Shown: one piece after another, positions 23,438 through 35,300 of the stretch
Layout: every line of letters starts with the position of its first letter
Position numbering within the stretch: position 1 is the first letter of the stretch
Assembly (NCBI GenBank): GCA_948144175.1
Contig: CANXME010002011.1
Coordinates: 124,001 to 188,000, forward strand
Direction of reading: 5' to 3'
Source of the DNA: Closterium sp. NIES-65
Taxonomy: Eukaryota > Streptophyta > Zygnematophyceae > Desmidiales > Closteriaceae
Length of the DNA stretch: 64,000 nucleotides
Translations under genes and position numbers: made by a program
The notes under the pieces: generated by a model
Told to the model about the DNA's origin: nothing
What the model saw: only the letters and a program-made list of their open reading frames with translations
Database searches by the model: none

Positions 23438-26400
23438 ATGGCTACCCCTAGTGTCCTAGCTTTTGACGCTGAGGGTCGCGCCATTGATTTTGAGGTCTGG
23501 TTAGACGACCTGCAGCTGTTCTTACAGTGCGACAGGGCTGACGACCTTTCTCTCTTTGACCTCACCTCTGGCGCCTCTCCTGCTCCTCCTGCTGATGCTG
23601 ATCCCGCTTTCCGCTCTAAGTGGGCCACCCGCGATGCTGCTGCACGTCTTGCTATGCGTCGCCACCTCCCTACCTCTGAGCGTGCGCACTTTAGTCAGTA
23701 CAAGAGTGCTCAGACCTTGTACGACGCTGTAGTTGCGCGCTACTCCTCCCCTGCCACTGCTGCACTGAGCCGTCTCATGCTTCCCTACCTCTTTCCTGAC
23801 CTCTCTGCCTTTCCCACTGTCGCTGACCTCATTACGCACCTCCGCACTAGTGACACTCGCTACCGCGCCGCCCTTCCTGCTGAGTTCTGCGCTAAGAACC
23901 CCCCCCCCATGTACATCGCTCTCTACTACGTAGTCGTGCGCCTCCCTGACTCCCTTCGCGTCGTCAGGGACCACTTTCTCGCAGTCTGTCCCACCACCCT
24001 CACCGTCGACCTCCTCGAGAAGGCCCTCCTCGCAGCGGAGAAGAGCATAGTCGCTGTAGGTGCTTCTCGTGGTGACCCTCGCACCCCCATCTTTGAGGGG
24101 TGCTCTCCTTCCCCCTTGCTGCCCTCTGTTGCCTCTGCTGCTGCTGCCGACCTGCTTGGTCTTGAGTCGGTCGGCGCGGCGTCTGCCCCTAGTGGGAGAC
24201 GTCGCTCCAGCAAGGGCAAGGGGGGCAAGGGCGCGGGTGGAGCTGGAGGGGGCGGTGGCGGTGGCGGCGGTGGCGGCGGAGGGAGTGGGGGTGGCGGCGG
24301 GACTAGTGGTGGAGGTGGTGGTGGCAGCAGTGGCGGAGACGGTGGTGGTGGTGCCAGCGGTGGTGGTGGAGGCAGCGGCGGTGGTGGAGGCGGCGGAGGT
24401 GGAGGCGGTGGAGGCGGCAGCGGAGGAGGCGGTGGTGGTGGAGGAGGTGGGGCTGGTCGAGGTGGTACCCAGCAGCGTAGCGGCGGTGGTGGTGGCCAGC
24501 GCTCGCAGCGGCAGCAGCAGCAGCGCTCGCGAGACATCCCTCCGCCTCAGCAACTTCGTGAGTGGTACGCTGGGCGTCAGAGGGGTGGGGGTACTGGTCC
24601 CTGCACCTACGTTCTTCGTTCCGGCGACCGCGCGGGTGAGCAGTGTGGGGGTGCCCACGCCACCCAGCGCTGCTTTGGCCGCCTGACGGACGCCTGGCGT
24701 CAGCAGTTCCCTGGGGCTAGTGAGATCCCTCGCTGGGATGAGCTTCTCAGGGCTGGTGTAGCGATCTTTGATCTTGATTTTGATGCTATCCTTGCTGCTA
24801 TGTATGTTGTGGATTATAGTGAGGAGAATGAGGGTTACCGTTGTTTCCAGCCCGACCCGGGCATTGGTACTGCTGCGCTAGGTGCTTGTGAGGCTGCTGC
24901 TCTAGGTGCCAGTACGTCTGTGCTCTCAGGTACTGGTGAGACTGCGCTCTCAGGTACTGCGTCGTCCTCGTCCTCCCTCACTTTCACACTTGACTCCGGA
25001 GCTTCTCGCTCCTTCTTTCGAGACCGCACTACCCTTACGCCGCTCGGCCGGCCGGTTGCGGTCTCCCTTGCTGACCCCTCTGGGGGTCCTGTCCTGTCTC
25101 ACTTCTCCACTGTCCTCCCGTGTCCGGCTGCCCCTTCGGGCACCCTGTCGGGTCTGTACCTTCCCTCGTTCTCTACGAACTTGGTGAGTGGAGCGGACCT
25201 GCAGGATGTAGGGGTTCACCAGTTCACTCCTGCGAGTCAGCGGGTGACCCACTGCACGGAGGCACGCACAGGCCGACACCTGGCCACGTTCTCGCGTCGG
25301 CCGGGGTCGAGTCTCTACACCCTAACCGTTGAGTCTCCTCCTGTCCCTGCGTCTAGTCAGGTGGCTGCGTCGGGTCAGGTGCTTGCTGCTTCGTCCCGGT
25401 CAGGTCCTGAGTCTGCCCCCTCTTCTTGTCGCCTCCTGTCTCACGAGACTCTCCTGTGGCACCACCGTCTTGGCCACCCCTCCTTGCCCCGTCTTCGGAG
25501 CATGGCTTCCCGTGTCCTTGTCTCTGGTCTTCCCCAGTCTCTCCCTCCTCTCCCCTCCGGGCCAGGACCTTCCTGTGTCCCCTGTGTCGAGGGTCGCCTC
25601 CGGGCTACTCCTCACTCCTCCCTCTTTCCCCCGACAGAGGCTCCCCTGCAGACGCTTCACATGGATGTGTGGGGCCCAGCCCCCGTCCGTGGGCAGGGTT
25701 ACGAGCGCTACTTCCTGTTGGTGGTTGACGACTACTCGCGTTACACCACAGTCCTCCCCTTGCGCAGCAAGGGTGCGGTCACTGAGGTGCTGATCGACTG
25801 GATCCGCGAGGCTCGTCTCCAGCTCAGGCAGAGCTTCGGCTCGGACTTTCCTGTTCTGCGTCTGCACTCTGACAGAGGCGGAGAGTTCTCTTCTCGCCTT
25901 CTGCGGGACTACTGTCGTGCACGGGGGATCCGCCAGACCTTCACGCTTCCGGACTCACCACAGCAAAATGGGATTGCTGAGCGCCGCATTGGTATGGTCA
26001 TGGATGTCGCTCGTACGTCCATGATGCATGCGGCTGCCCCCCATTTTCTGTGGCCGTTTGCGGTGAGGTACGCGGCGCATCAGCTCAACCTTCACCCCCG
26101 GGTCTCTCGGCCTGCGATGTCCCCAGCCTTGCTGTGGACGGGGAAGGTTGGCGATGCGTCTGTGTTCCGTGTCTGGGGATCTCGGGCGTTTGTCCGCGAC
26201 TTGTCTGCGGACAAGCTGTCCCCTTGTGCTGCTCCCTGTGTCTTCCTTGGCTTCCCCACTGACGCCCCAGGGTGGCAGTTTTACCACCCCTCCTCTCGTC
26301 GTGTTCTGTCCTCCCAGGACGTCACGTTCGACGAGTCAGTCCCCTTCTACCGTCTCTTCCCCTACCGCACTCCTTCCCTCCCCCCTCCCCCGGACTTCCT

Positions 26401-29335
26401 TGTGCCGGTTCCCCCCCCGGTAGACCCCCTACCCCCTCAGGTTCCTGCCCCCTCAGGTGTGTCCCAGGTAGACGCCGTTGACCCGGTCGAGGTTACTGGT
26501 GACTCTGGTGCTGCTGCGGGTGCTGAGCCTGGGGGTGCTGACTCTGGGGGTGCTGTGCGCGGGGGTGCTGAGCCTGGGGGTGCTACTGCTGGGGGTGCTG
26601 GGCCTGAGGATGCTACTGCGGAGGGTGCGGAGCCTCGGGGTGCTGAGCCGGAGGGTGCTGTGCCTGGAGGTGCTGGGTCTGGGGGTGCTGGGTCGGGAGC
26701 TGCTGAGCCTGGGGGTGCTGAGTTGGGAGCTGCTGAGCCTGGGGGTGCTGCGTCTGGAGCTGCTGAGCCTGGGGTTTCTCCTGCTGCCGCGTCTCGCCGG
26801 GAGCCCCTCTCTCCACAGGAGCTGCGCGAGTGGTTTGCTCGCCGCTGGAGGCGTGCTGCTGAGTCTGGAGGTGCTGCTGGAGCTGGAGCTGGAGCTTCTT
26901 CGACCGTCGAGGGTGCGGGTGCTACCGGTCCCGGAGCTGCTGGACCTGCGGGTCCTCCTGGAGCTGGAGCTGCTGAGGGCGCTGGTGCAGAGCCTACTGC
27001 TGCTGGTCCTGCCGCTTGAGGTGTGGGTGGCGCTGGTGCTGTCGCTGAGGGTGCTGGTGCTGTCCCTGCTGCGTCTGGAGCTGCCGCGCGGCCTCGGCCG
27101 TACTTCGTTCCGCTCCTGCAGCAGGTTCTTGGTCTTTCTCCTCCAGTAGAGGGTCCACCGCCTGTCCAGTCACAGTCCCTGCTGGAGCCTTCCTCTCCAC
27201 TGCCTGCTCCCTCTCCTTACACTGGTCCTACTGGAGGTCTTGCTGAGCGTCGTGAGCCTGCGTCTCGTCCCGCGTCTCCTGTTCGCACTGCTCGCGCTAG
27301 TGGTCGCAGTTCGCGTCAGCGTCCTCCTCCTGTCCCTGGCACGCACCGGATGTCTTTGCGTCCGTCCACTGCTCCTCTGCGTGCCCCTTTGCCTTCTCCT
27401 CCTGAGTCCTCTCTTCCTGCGCTTGCCGACCCTGAGTCGGACTCTCTTCGTGCTGCCAGTCCTACTGTCACGCGTCTGCTTGCTACTGTCGTCACTGACC
27501 CCTCTTTTGAGTCCACTGCTGCGTCTGCTCTAGTCGCTGAGCTCGTCGACTTTGCTGCTCGCTGTCGTCTCGACTACGCTGCTAGTCTTGTTTCTGAGTC
27601 TACGTCTGTCTGTCCTCCGTCCGTCGAGGGTGAGTGTGCTCTTGGCACGGACGTCCTAGAGGACAGGCAGGAGGAGTTACAGTGTCTAGCGGCTGCTTCA
27701 CCTCATCTCGCGTCTGTACTGCTTGCCCCTGAGGGAGACCCGGATGCACTAGACATCCCGACTCCGCGTTCTTACGCGGAGGCCGTAGAGGGTCCCTACT
27801 CCTCTCAGTGACAGGCAGCTATGGATGCAGAGATGGCTTCCTGGAAGTCCACAGGCACCTACGTTGACGCGGTTCCCCCTCCTGGGGCGAACATCGTCAG
27901 TGGCATGTGGATCTTCAGGGTGAAGCGGCCGCCGGGCTCTCCACCTGTCTTCAAGGCACGGTACGTTGCTCGTGGCTTCAGTCAGCGCCAGGGAGTTGAC
28001 TACTTTCAGACCTTCTCTCCCACCCCGAAGATGACTACTCTTCGGGTACTGCTGCACATAGCAGCCCAGCGCGACTACGAGCTTCACTCTCTCGACTTCA
28101 GCACTGCGTTCTTGCAGGGTAGCCTGCACGAGGAGATCTGGCTTCGCCGTCCACCTGGCTTCGCTGGGTCTTTCCCTCCTGGCACCCAGTGGAGCCTCCG
28201 ACGGCCAGTCTACGGTCTCCGCCAGGCACCGCGTGAGTGGCACGACACACTGAGGACTACGCTTGCGGCTCTTGGGTTTGCTCCTTCTACTGCTGACCCG
28301 TCGCTGTTTCTTCGCACCGACACTTCCCTGCCGCCGTTCTACATCCTCGTGTACGTCGACGACTTGGTCTTTGCCACAGCAGACACTGCTGGACTCGCCT
28401 ACGTGAAGTCCGAGCTGCTGAAGAGACACACGTGCACAGACCTGGGTGAACTGCGCAGCTACCTTGGCTTGCAGATCACTCGGGACAGAGCACGCCGCAC
28501 CATTACCTTGACTCAGTCACACATGGTGCAGCAGGTCCTTCAGCGCTTCGGCTTCACGTACTCCTCGCCTCAGGCCACTCCTCTGCCTACTCGCCACTCA
28601 CTCTCAGCTCTGCCTTCGGATGAGTCCGTAGAGTCGAGTGGTCCGTATGCAGAGCTTGTTGGCTGCCTCATGTACCTGATGACCTGCACACGACCTGACC
28701 TTGCATACCCTCTGAGCATTCTTGCTCGCTATGTTGCTCCTGGGAGACACAGACCGGAGCACATGGCTGCAGCGAAGAGGGTATTGCGCTACCTGTGCAG
28801 CACGTCGGGCATGGGGCTAGTGCTTGGAGGGCGGAGTCCAGTGGTCCTTACCGGCCACGCGGACGCTTCTTGGGCTGACGACCAGGCTACGCAGCGGTCG
28901 TCACAGGGTTACACCTTCAGCCTTGGTTCCGGCTCTGTCTCGTGGCGGTCTACTCACTCGTCTTCGGTTCTCGGCTCTAGTTGTGAGGCTGAGATCTACG
29001 CTGGGGCCATGGCTGCACAGGAGCTTCGCTGGCTCACCTACCTGCTGACTGACCTTGGAGAGCCGCCTCGTTCTCCTCCAGTGCTGTACGTAGACAACAA
29101 GGCCATGCTGGCCTTGTGTCGAGAGCAGCGCTTGGAGCACAGAACAAAGCACATTGCTCTCCGCTACTTCCTTGCTCGTGAGCTGCAGCAGCGTGGTCAG
29201 TTGCGACTTGCGTACGTGGCCTCTGAGGCCAACACTGCTGATGTGTTCACCAAGGCACTCGCGCCTTGTGACCATCAGCGCTTTTGCACCCAGCTGGGTC
29301 TTGTGCCTGTCTTGCCTCACTTGCTCTCCTCTTGA
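23438..29335 (+). pseudogene. Copia C gag-pol polyprotein with two in-frame stops
   Basis: One frame of 1,966 codons from the MATPS start to the stop at 29333-29335. It is broken only by TGA at 27017-27019 and TGA at 27809-27811 (Trp in copia B). Order: gag (retrotransposon gag domain to about residue 200); a Gly-rich tract encoded at 24220-24470; the motif QLREWYAGR; a C-x13-C-x3-H-x4-C cluster; protease LDSGASRSFF (near 25000); integrase (HHRLGHPSLPR, MDVWGP, DDYSRYTTVLP, SDRGGEFSS, 25450-26000); a GAEPGGA repeat linker (26510-26770); a second LREWFARR; RT (FSTAFLQGSL, LVYVDDLVFATAD near 28360); and RNase H (HADASWADDQ, VDNKAMLALC). The two stops, with identical LTRs, imply copying in trans, tolerated readthrough or base-call errors. 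Confidence 0.88.
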
Positions 29336-29546
29336 CTTTACTTGTACTGTGACATATATATACCTGCTCTTGCTTGTCTAGTTTTATATATATATGTCTG
29401 TACTCCTGCATGTGAACTGGCCTCTGGCCCTGCTCTTGTGCTCGGACTGTGTGGTGACTTTGTGATCCACCCTGAGCTTGCTCTGCTTTGCTTTACTTGA
29501 CTGGTCTTGTGACCCCTTGTTCTCCCCCACTTTGCCTATGGGGGTG

Positions 29547-29675
29547 TGTCAGATTTATATGACATATTTGCTGTAGGCTATAGTGGGGTAGCACATATGG
29601 GGTACAGGGTTTCTAGGGTTGTATTTGTACCCAATCTTTCCTTAGTCATTTCATTCCTGTTTTCCTTGCTTCACA
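29547..29675 (+). repeat. 3' LTR of copia C
   Basis: 129 bp partner of 22194-22322, preceded by the purine tract and followed by TCGTT of the gypsy protease gene. Confidence 0.92.
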
Positions 29676-30313
29676 TCGTTGACCTGGACCGTCGAAGACT
29701 CGGGTGGCTGCCAGCGAGGTAGGACGACCCAGTTACCACTACTTCGCACTGTGCAGCTACCCGTCGTCCAATCAATTCGTGGGTTATACCGTCGCAGCCA
29801 ATCGCATCCCAATAAAATGTCGTGCCCATCCAGTGTCGTTGCGAGCATTTCTTGTGTAAACCCGAAGCTCCCCCCGCAGCGGACTTTTACTCTCTCCACC
29901 TTTTCCCGTATAGCCCGTGGCGTGCCGTCGACTAAGCGTGCATCTATCTCAGGTAAGCATCGGTTAAGTGGTAACTGTAATTTCCGTGCAGTTGCGGTAT
30001 TAACTAAGCTGTGACTTGCTCCTCCGTCAATAAAAATCTTCACTGCTGCTCCCTGTATTTTCCCGTAGATTAGTACCGGGCAATCCGTCGTTGTACCCTC
30101 CTTATTCATCCGAGCCCGATCGATGGCATGAATCGGTACTGTGACTCGGTGAGGGTCGGTGTGGTTGGGCGAGCAGGCAGTCTCGTCAATAGTTGGCCCA
30201 ACTTCTATTGACTGCTGGCGTTTCCCTGCCTCTGAGACTCCCTCCCCTCCTCTGCTCCTCGGCGCCTCAGCTCCTCTGGGCATTCGCTCTTGCGATGGCC
30301 CGGCGTGTTGCAA
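29676..30313 (-). pseudogene. Gypsy pol, 5' part: aspartic protease
   Basis: Upstream half of the same pol frame, cut by copia C. It contains the retropepsin active site written IDGGASHSLV (DGG in place of DSG or DTG) near 30030-30000 and the C-terminal HDILLGCDWLRRYN near 29800. It overlaps the end of gag by about 108 nt in the -1 frame, which fits ribosomal -1 frameshifting for pol expression. Confidence 0.85.
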
Positions 30314-31383
30314 GCAAAGCAGCGCCCCTTAAACGATGCGGCAGCTGCATTCGTTGCGACGGCGTGTACAGTGGCATGCTCGGTCGGTCCCCGAGGACGA
30401 TGTCCGTAATAGGACCCCGGTCTCGGTCGGCGTAGAATGTCGATCTTCTCGGCGAGCGCGAGAATCTCGTTGAAATTAGAGAGTCTGCGCAGCATTATCT
30501 CGTGCGAGATGTCAGGCTTCAACCCTCCGACGTAACGGTCCACCCGCTCCGCTTCGTGCATGTAGCCGACCTGCTCGCAAAGTGCGAGAAAACCGCTGGT
30601 ATAGTCTTGAACCGACCCGAGCTGGCGCCAAGTGCGCAGTTTCTGACGCGCCGAAATTGGAGCCGCGATCGGCTCAAAGCGCGCCCAAAGCCCTGCGCAC
30701 CACGCATCCCACGTGCTGTATTGGGCGGTCTCGCAGAACGAACTCCAGGTGACAGCTGGACCCGAGGGCCCTTCCTCGTGCGACGGTGGCTCGTAGGCGC
30801 GTGGCGACGTCACGATGACTCGCCACCAGTCCATGGCGGGGCCCCTTAGTAGTGAAACCGCATACCGGATCTTTGCGGCGTCCGACTCGACGTAATTGGC
30901 GTCGAAGAAAACGTTCATCGTGAAGACCCACGATTGAACTGTCGAGCCGCCGCGTTGACTTGGGTCGAAGCAGGGCGGGCGTTGCGGCTTGAGCGGCATT
31001 GGTGCCATGTTGGAGTGTTCGCCACTTGTCGTCGCAAATTCCACGAGCCGACGGACTTCTCGAGGCTCCCGTGGGCTTGGTGCGATCCTGTTTCCTCCCA
31101 TGCCAGGCATCTGCTGGGCGGCGCCCTCACTGGCTGCGCCTGAGCGTTGTCCCGTGCTGTCGTGTTGTGTTGGTGTGCCGGACGAGATGATGATTGGCTC
31201 ATCCGAATGTGCAGATGCGTTTGTTGGTGCGTGGGATGTCGTCGGTATATTCATCGTGGACTGTTGACGGGCGGAGTCACGTTCCGCCGTGAGGGTCGCG
31301 ATTTCAAGCGCCGAATCCTCCAGTTGACGCACGAGACGATCAAGTTGCTCCTGCGTCAATGTGGCGAGCGTGAAATCGGCCAT
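30205..31383 (-). CDS. Gypsy gag (capsid and nucleocapsid)
   Basis: 392-residue open frame from the ATG at 31383. The first in-frame Met lies 66 nt upstream, but MADFTLATLTQEQLDRLVRQL opens like a gag coiled coil, so I prefer this start. The middle holds the gag retrotransposon domain (SWVFTMNVFFDA, WWRVIV, YTSGFLALCEQV). The end carries one zinc knuckle CFACNTPGHRKSEC (C-x2-C-x4-H-x4-C) near residues 356-370. The product would form the virus-like particle. It is intact, so the element may have been active before the copia insertions. Confidence 0.88.
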   Translation of the reverse strand: MADFTLATLTQEQLDRLVRQLEDSALEIATLTAERDSARQQSTMNIPTTSHAPTNASAHSDEPIIISSGTPTQHDSTGQRSGAASEGAAQQMPGMGGNRIAPSPREPREVRRLVEFATTSGEHSNMAPMPLKPQRPPCFDPSQRGGSTVQSWVFTMNVFFDANYVESDAAKIRYAVSLLRGPAMDWWRVIVTSPRAYEPPSHEEGPSGPAVTWSSFCETAQYSTWDAWCAGLWARFEPIAAPISARQKLRTWRQLGSVQDYTSGFLALCEQVGYMHEAERVDRYVGGLKPDISHEIMLRRLSNFNEILALAEKIDILRRPRPGSYYGHRPRGPTEHATVHAVATNAAAASFKGRCFACNTPGHRKSECPEELRRRGAEEGRESQRQGNASSQ

Positions 31384-31841
31384 GGCGGGGGTGTCGGGCA
31401 AGCTCAGCGAGAGCCTCGGTCGTGGTCGTGCGTGCTTGCGAGAGAGCACTACGAGCGGCGGTGCTGTATCGCTGAGAGACGTCTACCCCCCCCCCAAAAA
31501 ATTGAGATAGTGGGGAAGCGAAGGTGTGGATGCGGTCCGAGATGGGATCGTAGGCTCTGAATACCAAGTGTTATGAGTGCAATTGAGTGAACGAACGAGA
31601 ATTGCACTATCGAAGCAAGAGTACAATGAGCGAAGGCATGAGCGAAGAATATATAGCGAAACTACAGTGGTAACGGTAATGGTCGCGCGACGAGCCTGGG
31701 ACTGAGGTTGGGAAAGTGTCGAAGCGTAGGCCCGGAGCGCGGGTTACCAGCCGACCCGTGAGGTCGGGGTGCGATGTGCGAAATTGGCGGGATGATGAAT
31801 GATGCGATGGTCGCGAGTGGTAACGGTGCTGACTGAGGTGC

Positions 31842-32289
31842 TGTTGGAAACAATGGAACTTAAACGCTTCAGCAGTGTCAAAACATTGCACCAGAAGCGA
31901 GGCAACCTACACTGAAGCACCTGCGAGTCAACCCTCAGAGGTTGAATCGCCTGCAGGAAGTTACGCGAAAGTCAAAGGTCGCTGACCCTTGACCTGACAA
32001 GAACAGCGCGACAGTTAAGGACACACAACTGACTCGTTACAGAGCAGTTGCCCGAGTCGCACTGTATCGAACCGCAACGGCAACAGTAAAAGTAGTTATA
32101 ACCGTATCTCTTCATATTCCCTGTATTATTATATAAGCTTGTATCCTTTCAATATAATTTAATCTACTTTGCTCTCACACACTAGTGCAAGGTCGGTTCA
32201 CAAAGCTTCATTAAACGCTTCGGCTATTACAAAGTATCCTACCCAGAGTTATCCTCTGTAAAGATCCTTAGGGCCTTTTCAGCCCAACA
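31842..32289 (+). repeat. 5' LTR of copia D
   Basis: 448 bp. It differs from 37501-37948 at five sites, all transitions by eye. Confidence 0.93.
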
Positions 32290-32341
32290 TGGTATGAGAG
32301 CATACAGGGGAAACTCTACCTTTTCAAGATCATTACAAGAC

Positions 32342-35300
32342 ATGGCAACAAACAAGGAAAGGAGCTCCCCTAATGGCTCCTCGGGCACTACTCCTACTCC
32401 ACCGCCAGCCTCTGGCCTGCAGACAGAGGAAGGCACGGCAGCAAGACCAAGGGGAACGTCAACCGAGACCCCCACGAACCATCCTTCTGACTTTGATCAG
32501 AGCATGATGGAGAAATTCTTCTCCTTCATGTCCTTCTACGAGCAACACCAGCAGTCGAGACCTGCACAGACACACAACAGCAACAACGGAGCGACACCCA
32601 TGAGCCTTGATGGGTCGTCATATGCGCGAGGGAATCAATAGCAGCAACCCACCTTCGCCCCGTACGAGCGCGGGTCGATCAGCTTCGTGCCTCAACCTCC
32701 ACCTGCGCAAGACAAACCAATGGACGCATTACAAGTTCAGTCGCAATTCGCGCATGTCTTGAAACTGCAAACATCAAGACCTTTTGACGGAAAGGACTTC
32801 TTCACCTGGTCCTTTGAATTCGAGCTAATGATGGAGGGCGCGTAGATACTCGGTTTCTTCGACGGATCCCTGCAGTATCCAGCAAACGGCACACAGTATG
32901 AGAAGCAGCAGTATACGTATCAATCGATGATGGCGTATACTATTCTACTGAGAAACATCACACCAACTCAGCAGCAGAACATTCGCTCTTACCGGACCTT
33001 CGGCAACTCGGCGGAACTCGCGTATGGCCATCTGAAGAACCTGTATCAAGCAACAGACAGTGTAAACCAGAGCAGGTTAATGGCGCAGTTGACAACAGTT
33101 GAAATGAAACCAGGAGAAAAGGGGTTGGCGTATATCAGCCGATGTCGCGAATTGCGCGACAAGCTTCTTCGATGCGGAGGATCAATCTCTGAAGACGCCT
33201 TCGTAACAGTCATCATCGGTGGCCTCGGTCCTCAGTGGCGCGCCACCAAAGCAATTCTTCGAGCCCACGGAAGAATCTCTGAAGCAGCACTCTGCGCCGA
33301 AATACACGCCGAGCAGCAGGACATGGATCTGCAAGAAGAACGACACAAACGAAAGACGACAACGTTAGAATTCGCTTTCCATACTCAGCGACGACACAAC
33401 AACTACAACAACCGACAGCAGCAGCCGAAGCCAGTACCTCCGTTTTGTCACATCTGCAAGACATCAGGGCACCCACGCACGCACTGCCCGAATCGACAAC
33501 AGGTAACTGCCTTGCAGCGGCAACTACGACCTTCAAGCAGTCAAGTGACTTCAACACAGGCGAACCCGACGACTCAGGTCCAAGCCTCAACTTGACCGGG
33601 ACAACCTGCACAAGGAGCAAGAAACATCATCAGCTGCATGGCAAGACTGAGCGAATCCTGCATCACCGATTCACCGCCACATTACTCACCAGAAGACCAT
33701 CTCGATAACACCACACCTCGCCGCGAAGCACTCAAACCAAATCCAACGTACGCCGCCATCGCCCAAAGCGAGCCTTCAGGGATAGACACGTGGTTCTTGG
33801 ACAGCTGTTGCGGACAGCACATGTGCTCTTCAGGACGCTTCGTACAACAAGAATACCAGCTTCAACGGGAAGTCGTCATAACCGTCGCCAACAACCAGAA
33901 CCTGCGCACACGACGGCAAGGAATCGTACAACTTCAGTCGCGAGAGACAAACGTCATACTACAGATGTCAAAGGTTTTAATTGCAGAAGGCCTCGGCTAC
34001 AACTTACTGAGTGTCAGTCAGCTGATGGCGAAAGGTATTCACCTCGAAGCAGACAGCACCATCCAGGAGTTCAAGTTGTATCATGGGAGAGGAGGTCTCT
34101 ACATCGGGAAGGCGGTCCTCAAGAACAACGTCTTCGTCTTGGACTTCGTTCCCGATCTTGGCACCGCCGACAGTGACGCCATAGTTAACTTCACCAACTG
34201 GACACACCCTCCGGACCTTGACCCTGACTTCAGTCCGGGCGGCTTCTGGTATTCGTATACCATCGTTGAGACAGAGCAAACAAGGGCATTAGCAACAACA
34301 TCGGCAGCAGCAGAGACAACATCGGGAGCAGCAGGAACAACATCGGCAGCAGCAGAGACAACATCGGGAGCAGCAGGAACAACATCGGCAGCAGCAGAGA
34401 CAACAACGGCACCAACAACAACACCAGTCGCTGGTCCTTCAACGGCACCAGTCCTCGTTGACGACGCATCACCGACACCTGCACAACAGTTTCAGCCAGC
34501 ACCACGAGAGTTTCATCACAGCCCCAACTTCACCACCAGCTTCTACTCCAACTCGGATCTGTACCGACGATCACTCGGACACCGTGCCGACGAAGCAACC
34601 TGGCACGCAAGAATGGGACATCCAAGCAACACAGTGTTAAACAACACAATACGAGCAGGAGTGCTCGACAAAGACTCACTCCTATTAACCAACGGACAAG
34701 AACTCCAACGCGTACGCGGCACATGCTTCACCTGCCCAGAAGGAGACCTACCTCATCAACCGTTCCCATCGCACCACAACCCAAGTGCACCAGCTTACAC
34801 ACCACTCGAAAAGGTGTACAGCGACATCCTGTACAACCGTGAACCAGGGCAGAATACGTACCTCTACACGATTACCTTCATCGACGCCGCAACACGCTAC
34901 GTCTGGCACCTGAATCTCCCAAGCAAAGATATGGCGTTCGAGGCGTTCGTCGCGTGGCTTCCCGTAGCAGAGCGGGAATCGGGCGTCAAGTTAAAAAGCT
35001 TCCAAACAGACGGAGGAGGAGAATATACCTCGACGAGGTTCAAGAACTACCTGGCTGAGATAGGCATCAAGCGCCTCATCTCCCTTCCTTACGCCCATCA
35101 ACAACAGGGTGTAGCAGAAAGGCTGAACAGGACCCTCCAAAACACCATGCGGAAACTGTTACGTGGCATGCGGCTTCCCAACCACCAGTGGCCAGAAGCG
35201 ATGGACCACGCTGTAATGCTACACAACTTGCTCTCCTCGTCGTCACTCCCGAACAATGCATCACCGCATCTGCTGTGGACCGGGAAATTGGGCAACACAA

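Larger units (their letters stand above)
22194..29675 (+). mobile_element. Ty1/copia element C, full length, nested in gypsy pol
   Basis: Plus-strand element of 7,482 bp with 129-bp LTRs (22194-22322 and 29547-29675) that I read as identical. The primer binding site TGGTATAGAGC starts at 22323, and a purine tract ATGGGGGTG adjoins the 3' LTR. The target duplication is GCGTT (22189-22193) against TCGTT (29676-29680), one mismatch. It is the same family as A and B but in opposite orientation. Identical LTRs make it the youngest insertion in the window. Confidence 0.93.
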
